Source: Dromiciops gliroides (taxonomy: Eukaryota; Chordata; Mammalia; Microbiotheria; Microbiotheriidae). From it: a stretch of 64,000 bases of DNA. The notes under the pieces were generated by a model. The model was not told where the DNA came from. It ran no database searches and saw nothing but the letters and a program-made list of their open reading frames with translations. Shown here in pieces: positions 1 to 15,699 of the stretch (position 1 is its first letter; the number at the start of each line of letters is the position of its first letter). The stretch spans positions 60,000,532 through 60,064,531 of the forward strand of contig NC_057861.1 in the NCBI RefSeq assembly GCF_019393635.1. Reading direction: 5' to 3'. The translations under genes were made by a program, and so were the position numbers.

Positions 1-281
1 GAACCTCAAGTTAGAGATAACATAGCATCTGAGAAGAGGGAAATCAAGCACTCCAGGGCAAGAATGCACAGTGTCAGGGAAAGGTCCAGCATGGTCCAGG
101 AGAAGAACTGATACTAATCTGGAAACTGGGAGGCCAATAGCTAAGTGGCTATTTGTAACTCTGATTCTCTAATTCCTCCATTAGAGACTCAGGGAGCCCC
201 TATTCCTTTACCCCTTCCTCAGAGGGAGTTATTCTGCTTTCAACAGCTCCCCAGGCCAGTTTTTATTTTGGTGTTTTGTTT

Positions 282-424
282 GTTTTTTCAGGGCAATGCG
301 GGTTAAGTGACTTGCCCAGGGTCACACAGCTAGTTAAGTGTCAAGTGTCTGAGGCTGGATTTGAACTCAGGTCCTCCTGAATCCAAGGCCAATGCTTCAT
401 CCACTGAGCCACCTTGCTGCCCCC
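282..424 (-). mobile_element. tRNA-derived marsupial SINE
   Basis: Minus-strand copy: the + strand shows 'gggttaagtgacttgcccag' then 'ccaccttgctgcccc' at its 5' end. In the intron upstream of gene A exon 6. Confidence 0.88.
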
Positions 425-1215
425 AGGACAGTCTTTTTAAAGGAGAGCACCAGGAAGTATTTCATGATTCATTATTTACAATTCAGGAAACTTGAGCACA
501 AGGATGGGTATACCTAGTTGAGGCACTGATTATGAATTATTGAAATTCCGCAGTGGGAGTTTGAGCCCAAGGTAGGAGATAGTTTCATCTTCTTCCCCCA
601 TTCTTGGGACTATGAAGACCATTACTGCTTCCCATCACCACAGCTCAAAATGCTTTAACCTTTTTGCTAACACAAACCATCAAGCATCAGTGCTGAACCT
701 GACCTTTAAAAACAGGCTCTCCTTGTGTTTCTCTGGGCAGCAATGGCAACCAGGCCTCAAAAAGATCTTGTCCATACCTCTGAATCATGAGCAACATAAT
801 CAATAAAGATAAAATCTTTTTGCCTGGTCCTCTACTCTAAGATAGCATTGGCATAGACATAGTTTTGGCCCTTAAGAATTCCCAAACTAGTAGGGAAACC
901 AGAAACTGGTAGAATGCTATAGTTCAGGCTAAGTGCTTTAGACACCAAGGGTTTTAGGCGATCAGAAAAGGAAGAGTTCACTGTGTGCTGGGATATCAGG
1001 GAGGAATAGAAAGGATTCCCCCAGCAGAAAAAATGATGTGAGCAAAGTTTGCTTGGAGAATATTGTACTTATGGGCAACTTTAGAGGCCAATGGAGGAAC
1101 AATATAGAGGAATAGTAGAAAACAAAGATGAAGAGGTTGGTTGGCTGCAAAGAGCCTTAAATAACAAGCTAAGGAGCTTGAGCTCTGGGCAAGTCATTCT
1201 TTCAGCCTCAATTGC

Positions 1216-1985
1216 CTTATTTTTTTAAATTTTATTTTATTAATTTCCAGTTACATATAACATATAAGGATAGTTTTCAACATTTTTTACACTGGGTTTT
1301 TAGTTCCAAATTTTTCTTTTCTCCACCCCCCCCTTTCCTCCCTCTTCCCCAAGACAGAAAGCAGTCTGATATAGGTTGTATATGTACAGTCACATCAAAC
1401 ACATTTCTACATTAGATTAGTCATCTTGTGAAAGAAGAATCAGAGCACAAAGGAAAAACCTCAAACAAGAAGGAAAAAAACAGTCCAAAAGTAGAAACAG
1501 TATGGTTCAATCTGCATTCGTAATTCACAGTTCTTTTTTCTGGATGTTGAGAATATTTTCTATCATGAGTTCTCTGAAAATGTTTGGATTGATGCACTGC
1601 TGAGAAGAGCCAAGTCTATCCCCATTGTTCATCACACAATATTGCTGTTACTATGTACAATGTTCTCCTGGTTCTGCTCCTCTCAGTCAGCATCAGTTCA
1701 TGTAAGTCCTTCCAGGTTTCTCTGAACTCCTCCTGCTCATAGTTTCTTACAGCACAATAGTATTCCATTACATTCATATACCACAATTTGTTTAGCCGTT
1801 CCCCTATTGATGGGCATTCCCTCAATTTCCAATTCTTTGCCACCACAAAGAGAGCTGCTATAAATATTTTTGTACATGTGGGTCCTTTTCCCTTTTCTAT
1901 GGTCTCTTTGGGATACAGACCTAGCAGTGGTACCACTGGGTCAAAGGGTATGAACAGTCCCATAGCCCTTTGGGCATAGTTCCAA
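1216..1985 (-). mobile_element. L1 LINE 3' end (ORF2 C-terminus and 3' UTR)
   Basis: The minus strand encodes KIFIAALFVVAKNWKLRECP and EYYCAVRN at about 1616-1963, the L1 ORF2 C-terminal region. The 3' UTR follows with the family's 'tatatcagattgct' and 'ggttgaaaactat'-type words. It is 5' truncated. Confidence 0.88.
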
Positions 1986-2235
1986 AAGCCTCAATTACCT
2001 TATATGAGAAATGAGGATCACAATGCTTGCCTATGACAGAACTAGGAGTAATGAATGGAAGTTACAGAGATTCAGATATAGGTTTGATGAAGGGGGAAAA
2101 CCTTCTTCATAGTGAAAACTATCACAAAGTAGAATGTACTGCCCGGGAAAGTGGTATATCTCCTTTCACTGGATGTTTTTAAGCTGAGGCACATGGAGGA
2201 TATTTTAGAGGGAATTCCTATCAAGATAAAAGGCA

Positions 2236-2370
2236 GGGGCAGCTAGGTGGTGCAGTAGATAAAGCACCAGCCTTGGATTCAGGAGTACCTGAGTTCAAAT
2301 TTGACCTCAGACACTTGACACTTACTAGCTGTGTGACCCTGGGCAAGTTACTTAACCCCCATTGCCTTGC

Positions 2371-2380
<10 letters not shown>
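2236..2380 (+). mobile_element. tRNA-derived SINE inside L3/CR1
   Basis: It runs from 'ggggcagctaggtggtgcag' to 'attgccttgcaaaaaaaaag'. Its A-tail has grown into the (AG)n tract that follows. The flanking 'agataaaaggcag' is repeated at 2433-2445, giving the target duplication. Confidence 0.92.

Positions 2381-2435
<55 letters not shown>
2379..2435 (+). repeat. (AG)n microsatellite at SINE tail
   Basis: About 28 uninterrupted AG units arising from the A-rich SINE tail. Confidence 0.97.
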
Positions 2436-2438
<3 letters not shown>

Positions 2439-2712
2439 AAGGCAGACTAGGCATACTCTAGGGTCTCTTGCAACACAGAGTCTATGATATAATGGAGGAA
2501 TAAGAGTCATGATTTGTTGGGGCTCAGGGAGAGGAAGGAGTAGGGGTCACTTACTGGGAAGAGGTCATGTCAGTGATGAGGACAAGCAAGTTTGGGTGGG
2601 GAGCTGGTTGGGGATGCTAAGGAGCTCAATCTGGGCTATATGGAGTCTACAGGGCCAGAGTTTTCTCCATGTCTGTCTTTGGTCTTGACCCTGGCCCCCA
2701 TGCTTTTGACAG

Positions 2713-7835
<5,123 letters not shown>

Positions 7836-7922
7836 GCATTTTCTCCTACCTTGGGCAAGGGACTCTGGTGACTACCTGCTCCTTAAACCAGGGCCATTTT
7901 GAGTGTGATTATCCTGAATAAA
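7836..7922 (+). other. CYP4F: 3' UTR and poly(A) signal of CYP4F gene A
   Basis: An AATAAA lies at 7917-7922, 82 bases after the stop codon, followed within 30 bases by T/G-rich sequence (7930-7960) suited to cleavage. The short 3' UTR holds no repeat. Confidence 0.8.
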
Positions 7923-9500
7923 AACACACTTTGTACATTGGCTTTCACTTTGTGTTTTTGTCCCAAGAAGGTTTGAGATAGAGACCAGGCATATGTTCCT
8001 AGCTTCAGTAACTGTAAAGAAACAGGAGTTGAAGTAAGCTTCATATCTATTGGCTGAGCTGGGCTGATTTGAGAATAGCCAGAGCCTTGCCTACAAGGGA
8101 GATGCTTACTCATCATAACTCCTCCAGTACATGCAATATTGAGTTGCAGGAGACTCTAAAGATAGCACCTCAGCCTAAGAATATAACTGAGGAAGTTTGC
8201 ATCTGCATTCTATATTTCTATATAGAAGTATAACTGAGGCATAAAAAGCTGCAAGATCAGGCTGAAGAGCACACTGAAAGAAATGGAGCCTTGCTTTTAC
8301 TAGATGTCCTCACTGACAAGATATTCCCCCAAACTGAAACATCCTTGAGATATTGAAGTCTATTTCATGCCTAAAGGATGAATTATCTCAAGTCTAACCT
8401 TGGGGATTCATTTCCTGGCAAACCATCTTAGCAGTTTTTTCAAGTATATGCATCCGTCATGTGTCTATCCAGGATTCAGTTGTGCCATAAGAAAAATTTG
8501 CATCTTCAGCTGTGTGCTACTGATGATCTTACATCAGGCTCCAGTGACCACTTGCCTGGTGGAATGGCTATACTTTTATATGCATCTCACTAGAGATTTT
8601 CTGTAGACTTTCTGCTTTTGAGCCTATGTGACCAACAGAACTTTCTTGCTTTGCTTCTATGAAAAGCATGCGATAGTCTGGCATAAGAGGAAGTTAAAGT
8701 TTCCTGAGTTCAACCACTCTTGCATATGCTGTCCAGTCCTCAAAGTTTTCTATTAGTTTAATAATATATGACAAATCACCTGCTTAGTACGGTTAGCAGC
8801 TAGCACAGTGTTTAGTGCTTAATACAGAGCAAAAAACTCCTCCCATAGTCTCCCTTTATATATCAACCTCCCAGCCATCTCTTCCTTTGCCATCCCCCCT
8901 TCCTCCTCCTCTTCTTCTTCCTCTTCTTCTTCCCTACTGCCCAGGATAAGCTCATGACCAGGAAATTCATCATGGAGATTGTTCCGGCTTTGCTCTGCAT
9001 ACCTCATCAGTCCCCTCAGTTGCTTCTGACCCTCTAAGGCTGGAGGGCAGAGCAGAGCAAAAATGTCCTCCTATAGCCTCCCCTTATAGAAGACTCAATC
9101 TCTCAGGCATCTCTTCATTTGCCATGAGTTGTTGGATTTGGTTTTCATTCTATCATCATTATTATGCCCTGGCTGCTGTGTACCTGCCCTCCACCCACTT
9201 TTCAGATTCCTTTTGTATATTGCCTTCCTCACTCTATTCTCACTATTGTGCAAGTCTCTGTGATTCTCAGAGTCAGCAATTTCCTATCCTGCATCTCTGC
9301 CACTCCAATGTTGTGTTGACTCTCAATGGGGTGGATGGTTGTGGATCAAAACATTCAGAACAGCTCTGAACCATGGCCTACTGACAAAACCCACTTCTTC
9401 CTAGGGCTATATTTAGCTTAGTACATCTGGTCACATAGTCTTGGCATAATGGTGTTGCTCTTTGCAAAAACACACTTTCTAAGTAGATTGCTTCCCACTT
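7923..9500. other. Intergenic region without recognised gene
   Basis: No exon or young mobile element is seen. It holds a (CTT/CCT)n-rich patch at 8902-8935 and a diverged direct repeat of about 70 bases (8825-8893 and 9054-9125). Confidence 0.5.
8825..9125 (+). repeat. Imperfect ~70-base direct repeat
   Basis: 'agagcaaaaaactcctccca' at 8825 and 'agagcaaaaatgtcctccta' at 9054 open two copies. They share 'tagtctccctttata'-like and 'catctcttcntttgccat' words, with copy starts 229 bases apart. Confidence 0.7.
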
Positions 9501-9504
9501 CACC

Positions 9505-9835
9505 ATCTTTACTCGGCCTCACATTCCATAGGCATCTTAAACTCAACATGTCTGGAACTGACCTCATTATCTTTCCCCCAGAATTCTCCCTCATTTCAAT
9601 CTTTGTTGTTACTGTGTGAGATATCACCATCTTTCCAGTCACCCAGGCTCACAACCTAGGAATCATCTTCAATGTGTCACTTTTTCACCCTGAACATCAA
9701 ATCTGTAGTCAAGGTGTATTGATTTTACCTTTGTCGCACCTCTCGTATACACCACCTTCCATCATCTGGCACCCCCACCACTTCAACAGCAAAAGCAAAG
9801 ATTGGAATGAGAGAGATTTCTGTCCAAATGAACAG
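9505..9835 (+). mobile_element. L2/CR1-type LINE fragment (reverse transcriptase C-terminal region)
   Basis: 'ctcaacatgtctggaactga' and 'cctcattatctttcccccag', with 'acaacctaggaatcatcttc', follow the order of L2 ORF2 (NMSxTELIIF... NLGIIF). The frame is broken. Confidence 0.65.
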
Positions 9836-9837
9836 GC

Positions 9838-9882
9838 TTGACCACTTAACCCCAATTGCCTCACCAAAAAAAAAAAAAAATT
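9838..9882 (+). mobile_element. SINE 3' tail fragment
   Basis: Only 'accacttaaccccaattgcc' with 'tcacc' and an A-run remain. Confidence 0.6.
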
Positions 9883-9884
9883 TA

Positions 9885-10570
9885 AAAAATCAAGGCCCTT
9901 TAGCAAAGTCACAGGATACAAAATAAACCCACATAAATCCTCAGCATTTCTATATATGAACAATAAAGATAGAAAGAGAAATTCCATTTAAAATAACTGT
10001 GGCCAATATGCAATACTTGGCAATCTACCTCCAAAGACAAACACAGCAACTATATGACCAGAACTACAAAACACTTTTCACAGAAATAAAGTCAGATCTA
10101 AATAATTGGGAAAATATTAATTGCTCATGGGAGGCAGAGCCAATATAATAAAGATGACAATCCTATATAAGTTAATTTATTTATTTAGTGCTATATCAAT
10201 CAAACTATAAAAAACTATTTATAGAGCTAGAAAAAATAATAAAATTCATCTGGAAAAACAAAAGTTCAAGAGTATCATGGGAATCAATAAAAAAATACAA
10301 AAAAGGTGGTCTAGCCATACCAGAACTCAAACTGTATTATAAAGCAGTAATTATCAAAACAATCTGTGGATCAGTGGAATAGAATACATAGAAATTACAC
10401 TATAGGGGTGGCTAGGTGGTGCAATGGATGAAGTACCTACCCTGGATTCAGGAGGACCTGAGTTCAAATCTGGCCTCAGACACTTGCCACTTACTAGCTG
10501 TGTGACCCTAGCTGGCCAAATCACTTGACCCTCATTGCCCCACCAAAAAAAAATTATACTATAGTAAATG
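9885..10570 (+). mobile_element. L1 LINE ORF2 fragment split by a SINE
   Basis: Frames here encode FIELEKIIKFIWKNKSSRVS and KKGGLAIPELKLYYKAVIIK, the L1 ORF2 region after the RT domain. The copy is truncated at both ends. Confidence 0.85.
10405..10553 (+). mobile_element. tRNA-derived SINE
   Basis: Flanked by 'aattacactata' and its near copy 'aattatactata'. Inserted in the L1 fragment. Confidence 0.9.
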
Positions 10571-10754
10571 ACTATAGTAATTTATTATATGATAAAGTCA
10601 AAGATCCAAGCTTTTGGAACAAAAACTCATTATGTGTCACACTCTGGTATTTATCTTTGGCTATCTACCCTTGCTTCCATGCAGAGGCCTTTCTGAGTCC
10701 TCTTGAGTTCTAGCAACTTCCCAGCCAGGGTTATCTTCTGCTTTGCATGTGACT

Positions 10755-10812
10755 TCTATATACATACATATATACATGCATACCTATCTGTCTATCTATC
10801 TATCTATATCTA

Positions 10813-10843
<31 letters not shown>

Positions 10844-10879
10844 ATATATATATATATCTGCTTTGCATGTGACTTCTAT

Positions 10880-10942
<63 letters not shown>

Positions 10943-10966
10943 CCCACACACACACACACACACACG
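10755..10966 (+). repeat. Compound microsatellite: (TATC)n, (TA)n, (TC)n, (CA)n
   Basis: TATC/TATA units fill 10785-10858, a pure (TC)n run 10885-10940 and (CA)n 10945-10966. The words 'ctgctttgcatgtgacttct' flank the TATC part on both sides (10738 and 10859), so the block also contains a direct duplication. Confidence 0.95.
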
Positions 10967-11029
10967 TCATTTCCCGCAGTATAAGGTAAGTACTTTGACC
11001 ACAAAGACTGTTTCACTTTAATAGTCGTG

Positions 11030-11085
11030 TTCCTGGTGCCTGGCACATAGTAAGCACTTAATAAATGCTTGTTGATTAGTTGAGC
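11030..11085 (+). mobile_element. Short old repeat, AATAAATG-containing
   Basis: 'tgcctggcacatagtaagca' then 'cttaataaatgcttgttga', a common mammalian interspersed-repeat end. Confidence 0.4.
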
Positions 11086-11113
11086 CGCATATCTTTTAAA
11101 AATCAGAATCAGG

Positions 11114-11260
11114 ATGCAGCTAGGTGGCACAGTGGATAGAGCCCTGGCCCTGGATTCAGAAGGACCTGAGTTCAAATCCAGCCTCAGACACTTGACACTT
11201 ACTAGCTGTGTGACCCTGGGCAAGTCACTTAACCCCAATTGTCTCACTAAAAAAAAAAAT
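11114..11260 (+). mobile_element. tRNA-derived SINE
   Basis: Complete, between 'aaaaatcagaatca' and 'aaaatcagaataag' (target duplication). Confidence 0.9.
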
Positions 11261-11329
11261 CAGAATAAGTTGATGGGTTCCCTGTGCATTGGTCTCCATG
11301 TGGTTCTCTACTTTTCACCAGAATCATTT

Positions 11330-11448
11330 TTTTGCAGGGCAATGAGGTTTAAGTGACTTGCCCGGGGTCACACAGCTAGTATGTGTCAAGTGTCTGAGGC
11401 CAGATTTGAACTCAGGTTCTCCTGAATCCAGGACCGGGGCTTTATCCA
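11330..11448 (-). mobile_element. SINE, 5' truncated
   Basis: Minus copy lacking the agctaggtggc end. Flanked by 'caccagaatcattt' on both sides, so it was truncated at insertion. Confidence 0.88.
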
Positions 11449-11449
11449 C

Positions 11450-12555
11450 CACCAGAATCATTTAAATTTTTTATCTTCAGAATGTGACTAATGCACAATG
11501 TTATTGTTTGTCTATTCTGTTGCTTTTGAAAAGCTGTAGTCTACCCTTCCAGAGCCATCTTCCTGTTATAAGTCCCAGTCTATCAAATCTCGGTGTAATG
11601 TCTTTCCTTACCTTACAAGCTCTTAGTCACCCTGTGTAATGGCCCAAACTTCTGTGTTTGCATATAGAAATCTCATGGCTTTTTGATAGCTTTTTTCTTA
11701 GATATTGTCACTAATAAATTACTAGTCCTCTCTTCTGCTATTTATCTTCCCATACTGTACCCATTACTCCTTACTTTTTCAGGCATAGCAGAATTATGTG
11801 AGTATTTTTCTTCTTCCCCCTGCCGTTTGTAATTTAAAGCCCTTACAGTGAAGCCCACTGCTTATTATACTAGAATAGTCAATTGGCCCAAAGCCATTTA
11901 TGTTGCTTCCATTCATGACGTACTTTCCTGGGAAACTCAAAGTTTCTCTGTGACTATTTTCCATGTCAGGGGAATTCCTTTGACTCAGGCATAAATTTCA
12001 TCCCCTCTATAGAAATCATTTCTGATACATAAAACCTACTAGACAGGATATCAGCATTCATTATAATCCTTTAGGACCTATAATGAACAATGAGTTCTGA
12101 GCTAGTGAGGGCAGCATTCCATAACTGGAGCCATTGCTTACCCAGCAAACAATTTGGGATACCCCCAAATCATGAGCTGGTGTGCTCATCCGCCTTAGTT
12201 CTTTTATTCAGGGTTCAAAAGTCCATACATGTTTTAGTTTTCCTGATCTTTTATAAAGCTGCTAAACAGTAATTAAGGCAGATAAGCCATGGAGAGGGAA
12301 GAAGCAAGTCATGGTTCAGACTATACACTGCATCATGGAGTATTCAGTAATACAACTTATCCTCAAGCACTCGAGTGGTAATTCTGGAAGCAAATTTTCA
12401 ACCATCAATAAGTATTAGTTAAGTATGTATTATGTGCTAGGCACTGGAAATACAAATATAAAGAATGAAACTCTCCCTATTTATAAGGAGTTTACATCCT
12501 CTCCAAAGAAGATTAAGATTTCCTACCATGAGGAGAGGAAGCTGGTTACACAAAA
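11450..12555. other. Intergenic, no gene seen
   Basis: No exon pattern found. 12405-12490 resembles the 'tgtgctaggcactgga' type of old interspersed repeat; the rest is unassigned. Confidence 0.4.
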
Positions 12556-12559
12556 GACC

Positions 12560-13730
12560 ATCACAAATAGTGAAAAGAAAGTTTACTCAAGTAGATAGCA
12601 AACAGAAAGAAAAGTTCTACAGAGCAGAATATACCAGAAAATACATGTGTGAATGAGTTCTTTATATAGGAATAAGATAAGATTTTATTCAACTAAGAAA
12701 GAGAGACCTCAGTCTCATCCAACAGGTATGCAGGGACCAATTTTTAATTGGGGAATGTTAGCTAAGCGGCTAGCCACAATATTGGGGCAAGGAAAAAGGC
12801 AGACAGCCTCTCTCAAAACAGAGCAGGATTTATTTAACAAGAACAAACTTTAAAAAAACCACACAAACAGGATCAGTAGGATTAAAGGAAAGGAAATAAA
12901 ATGGGGAAAGGGAAATTATACAACTTGAACAATACCACTGCCCAGGAATCAGCTGAGAACACACATCAGCATCCTGTAGCCTTCCAGCTTCAAGCTAGAA
13001 TGGCAAAAAACCTCCCTTCTTCCCAGCAGACCCCAGGTTGACCACACACAGCCCCCAGCCAATTGGCTGGCTGCTCTGACAGTCACATAACTGCCCTCAC
13101 TGGGCTTCTAATCATTAGAATTTTGCCAGGCCCATGTAGGTGTTGGCGAGTGGTGATGACGTGAGGTGCCAGAGCCATGGTGATGGCTACAACCAGTGGG
13201 TAGAGCACCGTGCGGTTTGCAGAGCCCCAGGCTAGTGCATACGCCAAGGTTTTTTTTTTAATTCTAGCCAAAAGATGTGGTCATAAAAATCTCAAATAAC
13301 AATTAATTCTTTACAGGTAATTCTTCGCAGTCTCTAAGGAGGCAAACTAGAAATCAGGGATATGTTGAAACATTGGCCCTTCTACACGTCTGCTGCTTCC
13401 CAAAGTCTTTTCTATGTCGCCATGGTCTCTCCCCCAAAAGAGTCTATAACCATGTGTCTCTCCAAGAATACAAATGGCAAAAACAGCTATATAGGTACAA
13501 CGTCACTGTCTATAACAGGCTATATGTACAGCTTCACAGAATGTCCAACAACATACCTCAACAGTGAGTACTCTACAGTAACCCAGTTGGCACACACTAA
13601 CTACTACTCAGCAAATGAGAAACTCCAGGCCCTTTGGGGAAAGATTGTCTTACCCGGATGATTAATCATCCTCAGAGAATATGTTTACTTACTCAGAGCT
13701 AATTGAGAAAGTGAGCTCTGATCCTGTTAA
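12560..13730 (-). mobile_element. Possible old LTR sequence
   Basis: The block contains 'ggatttatttaac' (AATAAA on the minus strand, about 12823) and GC-richer, promoter-like sequence at 12960-13250. Words at 12572-12650 recur at 25630-25680 ('aagaaagtttact', 'aaagttc'). I see no clear TG...CA ends, so this is tentative. Confidence 0.3.
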
Positions 13731-14027
13731 TTGGTGATAAACAAGATGGTAGTAGAAGGAAAGAGAAGGAATCTTTTTATTTCCTGGAGACATTGCCAAT
13801 ATGTACCTCAGAATGAAGTACTTTCTGAAGGTAATCAGATTGAAGGGTCATTGATAGTCCAGTGTCATGATGTAACTTTTACCCCAGAGGGGAAATAATT
13901 TAGAATAATTACTTCACCATAGCTTGCATCATTTAGATTCAAAAAACCCTAAAAGACATCTCTTCAATTATCAATCAATAAAAAGTAAGCACCTACTACG
14001 TTCCAGGCATTATACTAATCTCAGCTT

Positions 14028-14178
14028 AATTTTTTTTTTTTTGGTGAGGCAATTGGGGTTAAATGACTTGCCCAGGGTCACACAGCTAGTAAGTGTCAAG
14101 TGTCTGAGGCCAGATTTGAACTCAGGTCCTCCTGACTCCAGAGCCGGTGCTCTATACACTGTGCCACCCAGCTGCCCC
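14028..14178 (-). mobile_element. tRNA-derived SINE
   Basis: Minus copy flanked by 'ctcagcttaat' on both sides. Confidence 0.9.
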
Positions 14179-14400
14179 TCAGCTTAATCTTTATTAAGGC
14201 GACCCTGTACCCACTGGTTCTCTTCTCTTTACTGCTGATCCACATTCCTGTTTCTTACTCTTTTCCTTTTGAAGTGTGTTTAATAGTAACTTTTTCTTTC
14301 CTACTCTTTTCTAGTTCTTTATTCTTATTCTCTTTTCTTTCTTCTAGGTTAAGTAGAATCCTCCATTCTCTCCTCCTCTTCAACTTGTTCTATTCATTAG

Positions 14401-14884
14401 TGTGAGGGAAAGCAATCCTTTTCTCAATAATTCTCAGGAACTCAGCAGCCATGTGACAAAGGTTCTTTTATTTCCTTCTTGTGAGAAGGAGGCACCCTAG
14501 TGTGCAGCTAGTGGGTGCCAAGAAAGGGGACTCGCAGGCCCTGTTTTATATCCTAGTCCCTAACATGAATGGACCCTCCCCTTTTTCATCATTGGTCAGA
14601 TTACTCAAGGGTTACAATATACACGCAAAAACTAGCCAACCAGAACATAGTATTCCTACCCCTCTTCCTTATATGGGTATAACTCAGGAGTGGACCTTAT
14701 TCTTCCTTATATTGACACAACTCCAGAGCAAAACTTATTGAGACCAGGGCTCCTTGAACCATGTGATTTTGTTAACCAGAGGGGGAGGAGGGGATCTGAG
14801 ACCTTTGTCCTACAAACAGGTCAGGAGGAATATGATTGACTGTTATATCCTCATTGAAAGGAGACAACTACCCATTTTCTCACA
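14401..14884 (-). repeat. 3' LTR of the minus-strand provirus
   Basis: On the minus strand it starts TGTGAGAAAATGGG and ends CCCTCACA, giving TG...CA with short inverted ends. AATAAA lies at 14468-14473 (minus). The flanking 'ttag' (14397-14400) would be one target copy; its partner is not found. Confidence 0.75.
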
Positions 14885-14903
14885 ATCCCTCCTCTTTATT
14901 TTT
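14885..14903 (-). other. Polypurine tract of the provirus
   Basis: Minus strand reads 'aaataaagaggagggat' directly before the LTR, the site that primes plus-strand DNA synthesis. Confidence 0.7.
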
Positions 14904-14928
14904 GACTATTGTGCTCCTCTCATTCCAT

Positions 14929-15206
14929 TTATATCTCCTCTGCCTCTTGATCTAAATCTGTGAATATTAGCATTTGAATGTTTGCCCTTACTTTCCCAAA
15001 TGGAGTAACCTTTGTGAGAGAAGTCTCTATTAGCCTCTGTTTTAACCCTTCAAGGAAGGGAAGGATACAACATAAAACTCCTGCCACTATAATGAGAGTG
15101 GTGAGGATTGAGGCAGTGAAACCTTTCCATTTCCCAAACCAGGATTCCATCCATTCAGTCCAGGTGGTGTCAATCCCTGAATTTTTGCTAATTCCTCAGT
15201 CAGTAT
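14929..15206 (-). pseudogene. Provirus env, C-terminal part (membrane anchor and tail)
   Basis: The minus frame encodes ESWFGKWKGFTASILTTLII, then a hydrophobic span ending in Cys-Cys and a tail of about 40 residues, in the order of a gammaretroviral TM protein. It is cut from the rest of env by the 3.7 kb insertion at 15207. One frame change occurs near 15150. Confidence 0.85.
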
Positions 15207-15564
15207 TGTAACGATTGGAATAACGCCACCTGCTGGATACTTACTGTAGAAGAGTTCTGCCCATGAAGGGAAGGTCTTTGAGGGCAAGACCAGGAGTCAG
15301 GAAGTGACGCGGGCTAGTGGGAGGAGGAAGGAAGAGACTGGCGCTGACTCTGGCTCTCTTTCCTCTGGACTCTGGCGGAGAAGGGAGCTAGAAATGTGCT
15401 CTCCCTTTAATAGATAGGAATCTAGGCCTTTCTCTCTCTCTTTACCAAATTCTTATTCTCCTTAATAAATGCTTAAAAGTCTAACTCTTGCTAAAGCTTA
15501 TAATTTATTGGCGACCACTCATTAAATAGTTTAGACAGTTTAGCTAGAATTTTACCCCTTAACA
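15207..15564 (+). repeat. 5' LTR of the young element
   Basis: It starts TGTAACGATTGG and ends CCCTTAACA. AATAAA at 15464-15469 marks the R region. (CT)n and 'ccctttaatagatagg' lie just upstream. Confidence 0.93.
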
Positions 15565-15566
15565 GA

Positions 15567-15584
15567 TGGCTGACCACGAAGAGG
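15567..15584 (+). other. Candidate primer binding site (tRNA-Arg-like)
   Basis: TGGCTGACCACGAAGAGG starts two bases after the LTR. It resembles the complement of the 3' end of a tRNA-Arg, with one extra T and one other difference. The related word TGGCGACCAC also occurs inside the LTR (about 15510). tRNA assignment is inference. Confidence 0.5.
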
Positions 15585-15699
15585 AAAGCTAAACCTCAGT
15601 CTTCTGATCTTCTGGTTGGGTAAGAAATTTCCCCTACACTCTCCCTTTAACTGCTAAGTACTGGCGTACTGGCTGTGTTTTCCCTTTAAATTTTTTCGA

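Larger units (their letters stand above)
2036..2500 (+). mobile_element. L3/CR1-type LINE 3' fragment, split by a SINE
   Basis: The stretch reads 'gacagaactaggagtaatga' to 'atggaggatattttagaggg', then after the inserted SINE continues to 'cacagagtctatgat', the usual CR1/L3 tail. It is old and diverged. Confidence 0.6.

Noticed and set aside
2236..2380. SINE heads as tRNA genes
   Set aside because: A and B box words are present but the cloverleaf is not, and copies are dispersed with A-tails and target duplications.
1..2700. CYP4F gene A coding exon 5 upstream of 2713
   Set aside because: No LDMFEH-type coding block is present; the region is SINE, L1 and L3/CR1 sequence, so the exon should lie outside.
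10785..10860. CRISPR-like array
   Set aside because: Simple TATC/TATA repeats without spacers in a mammalian genome.
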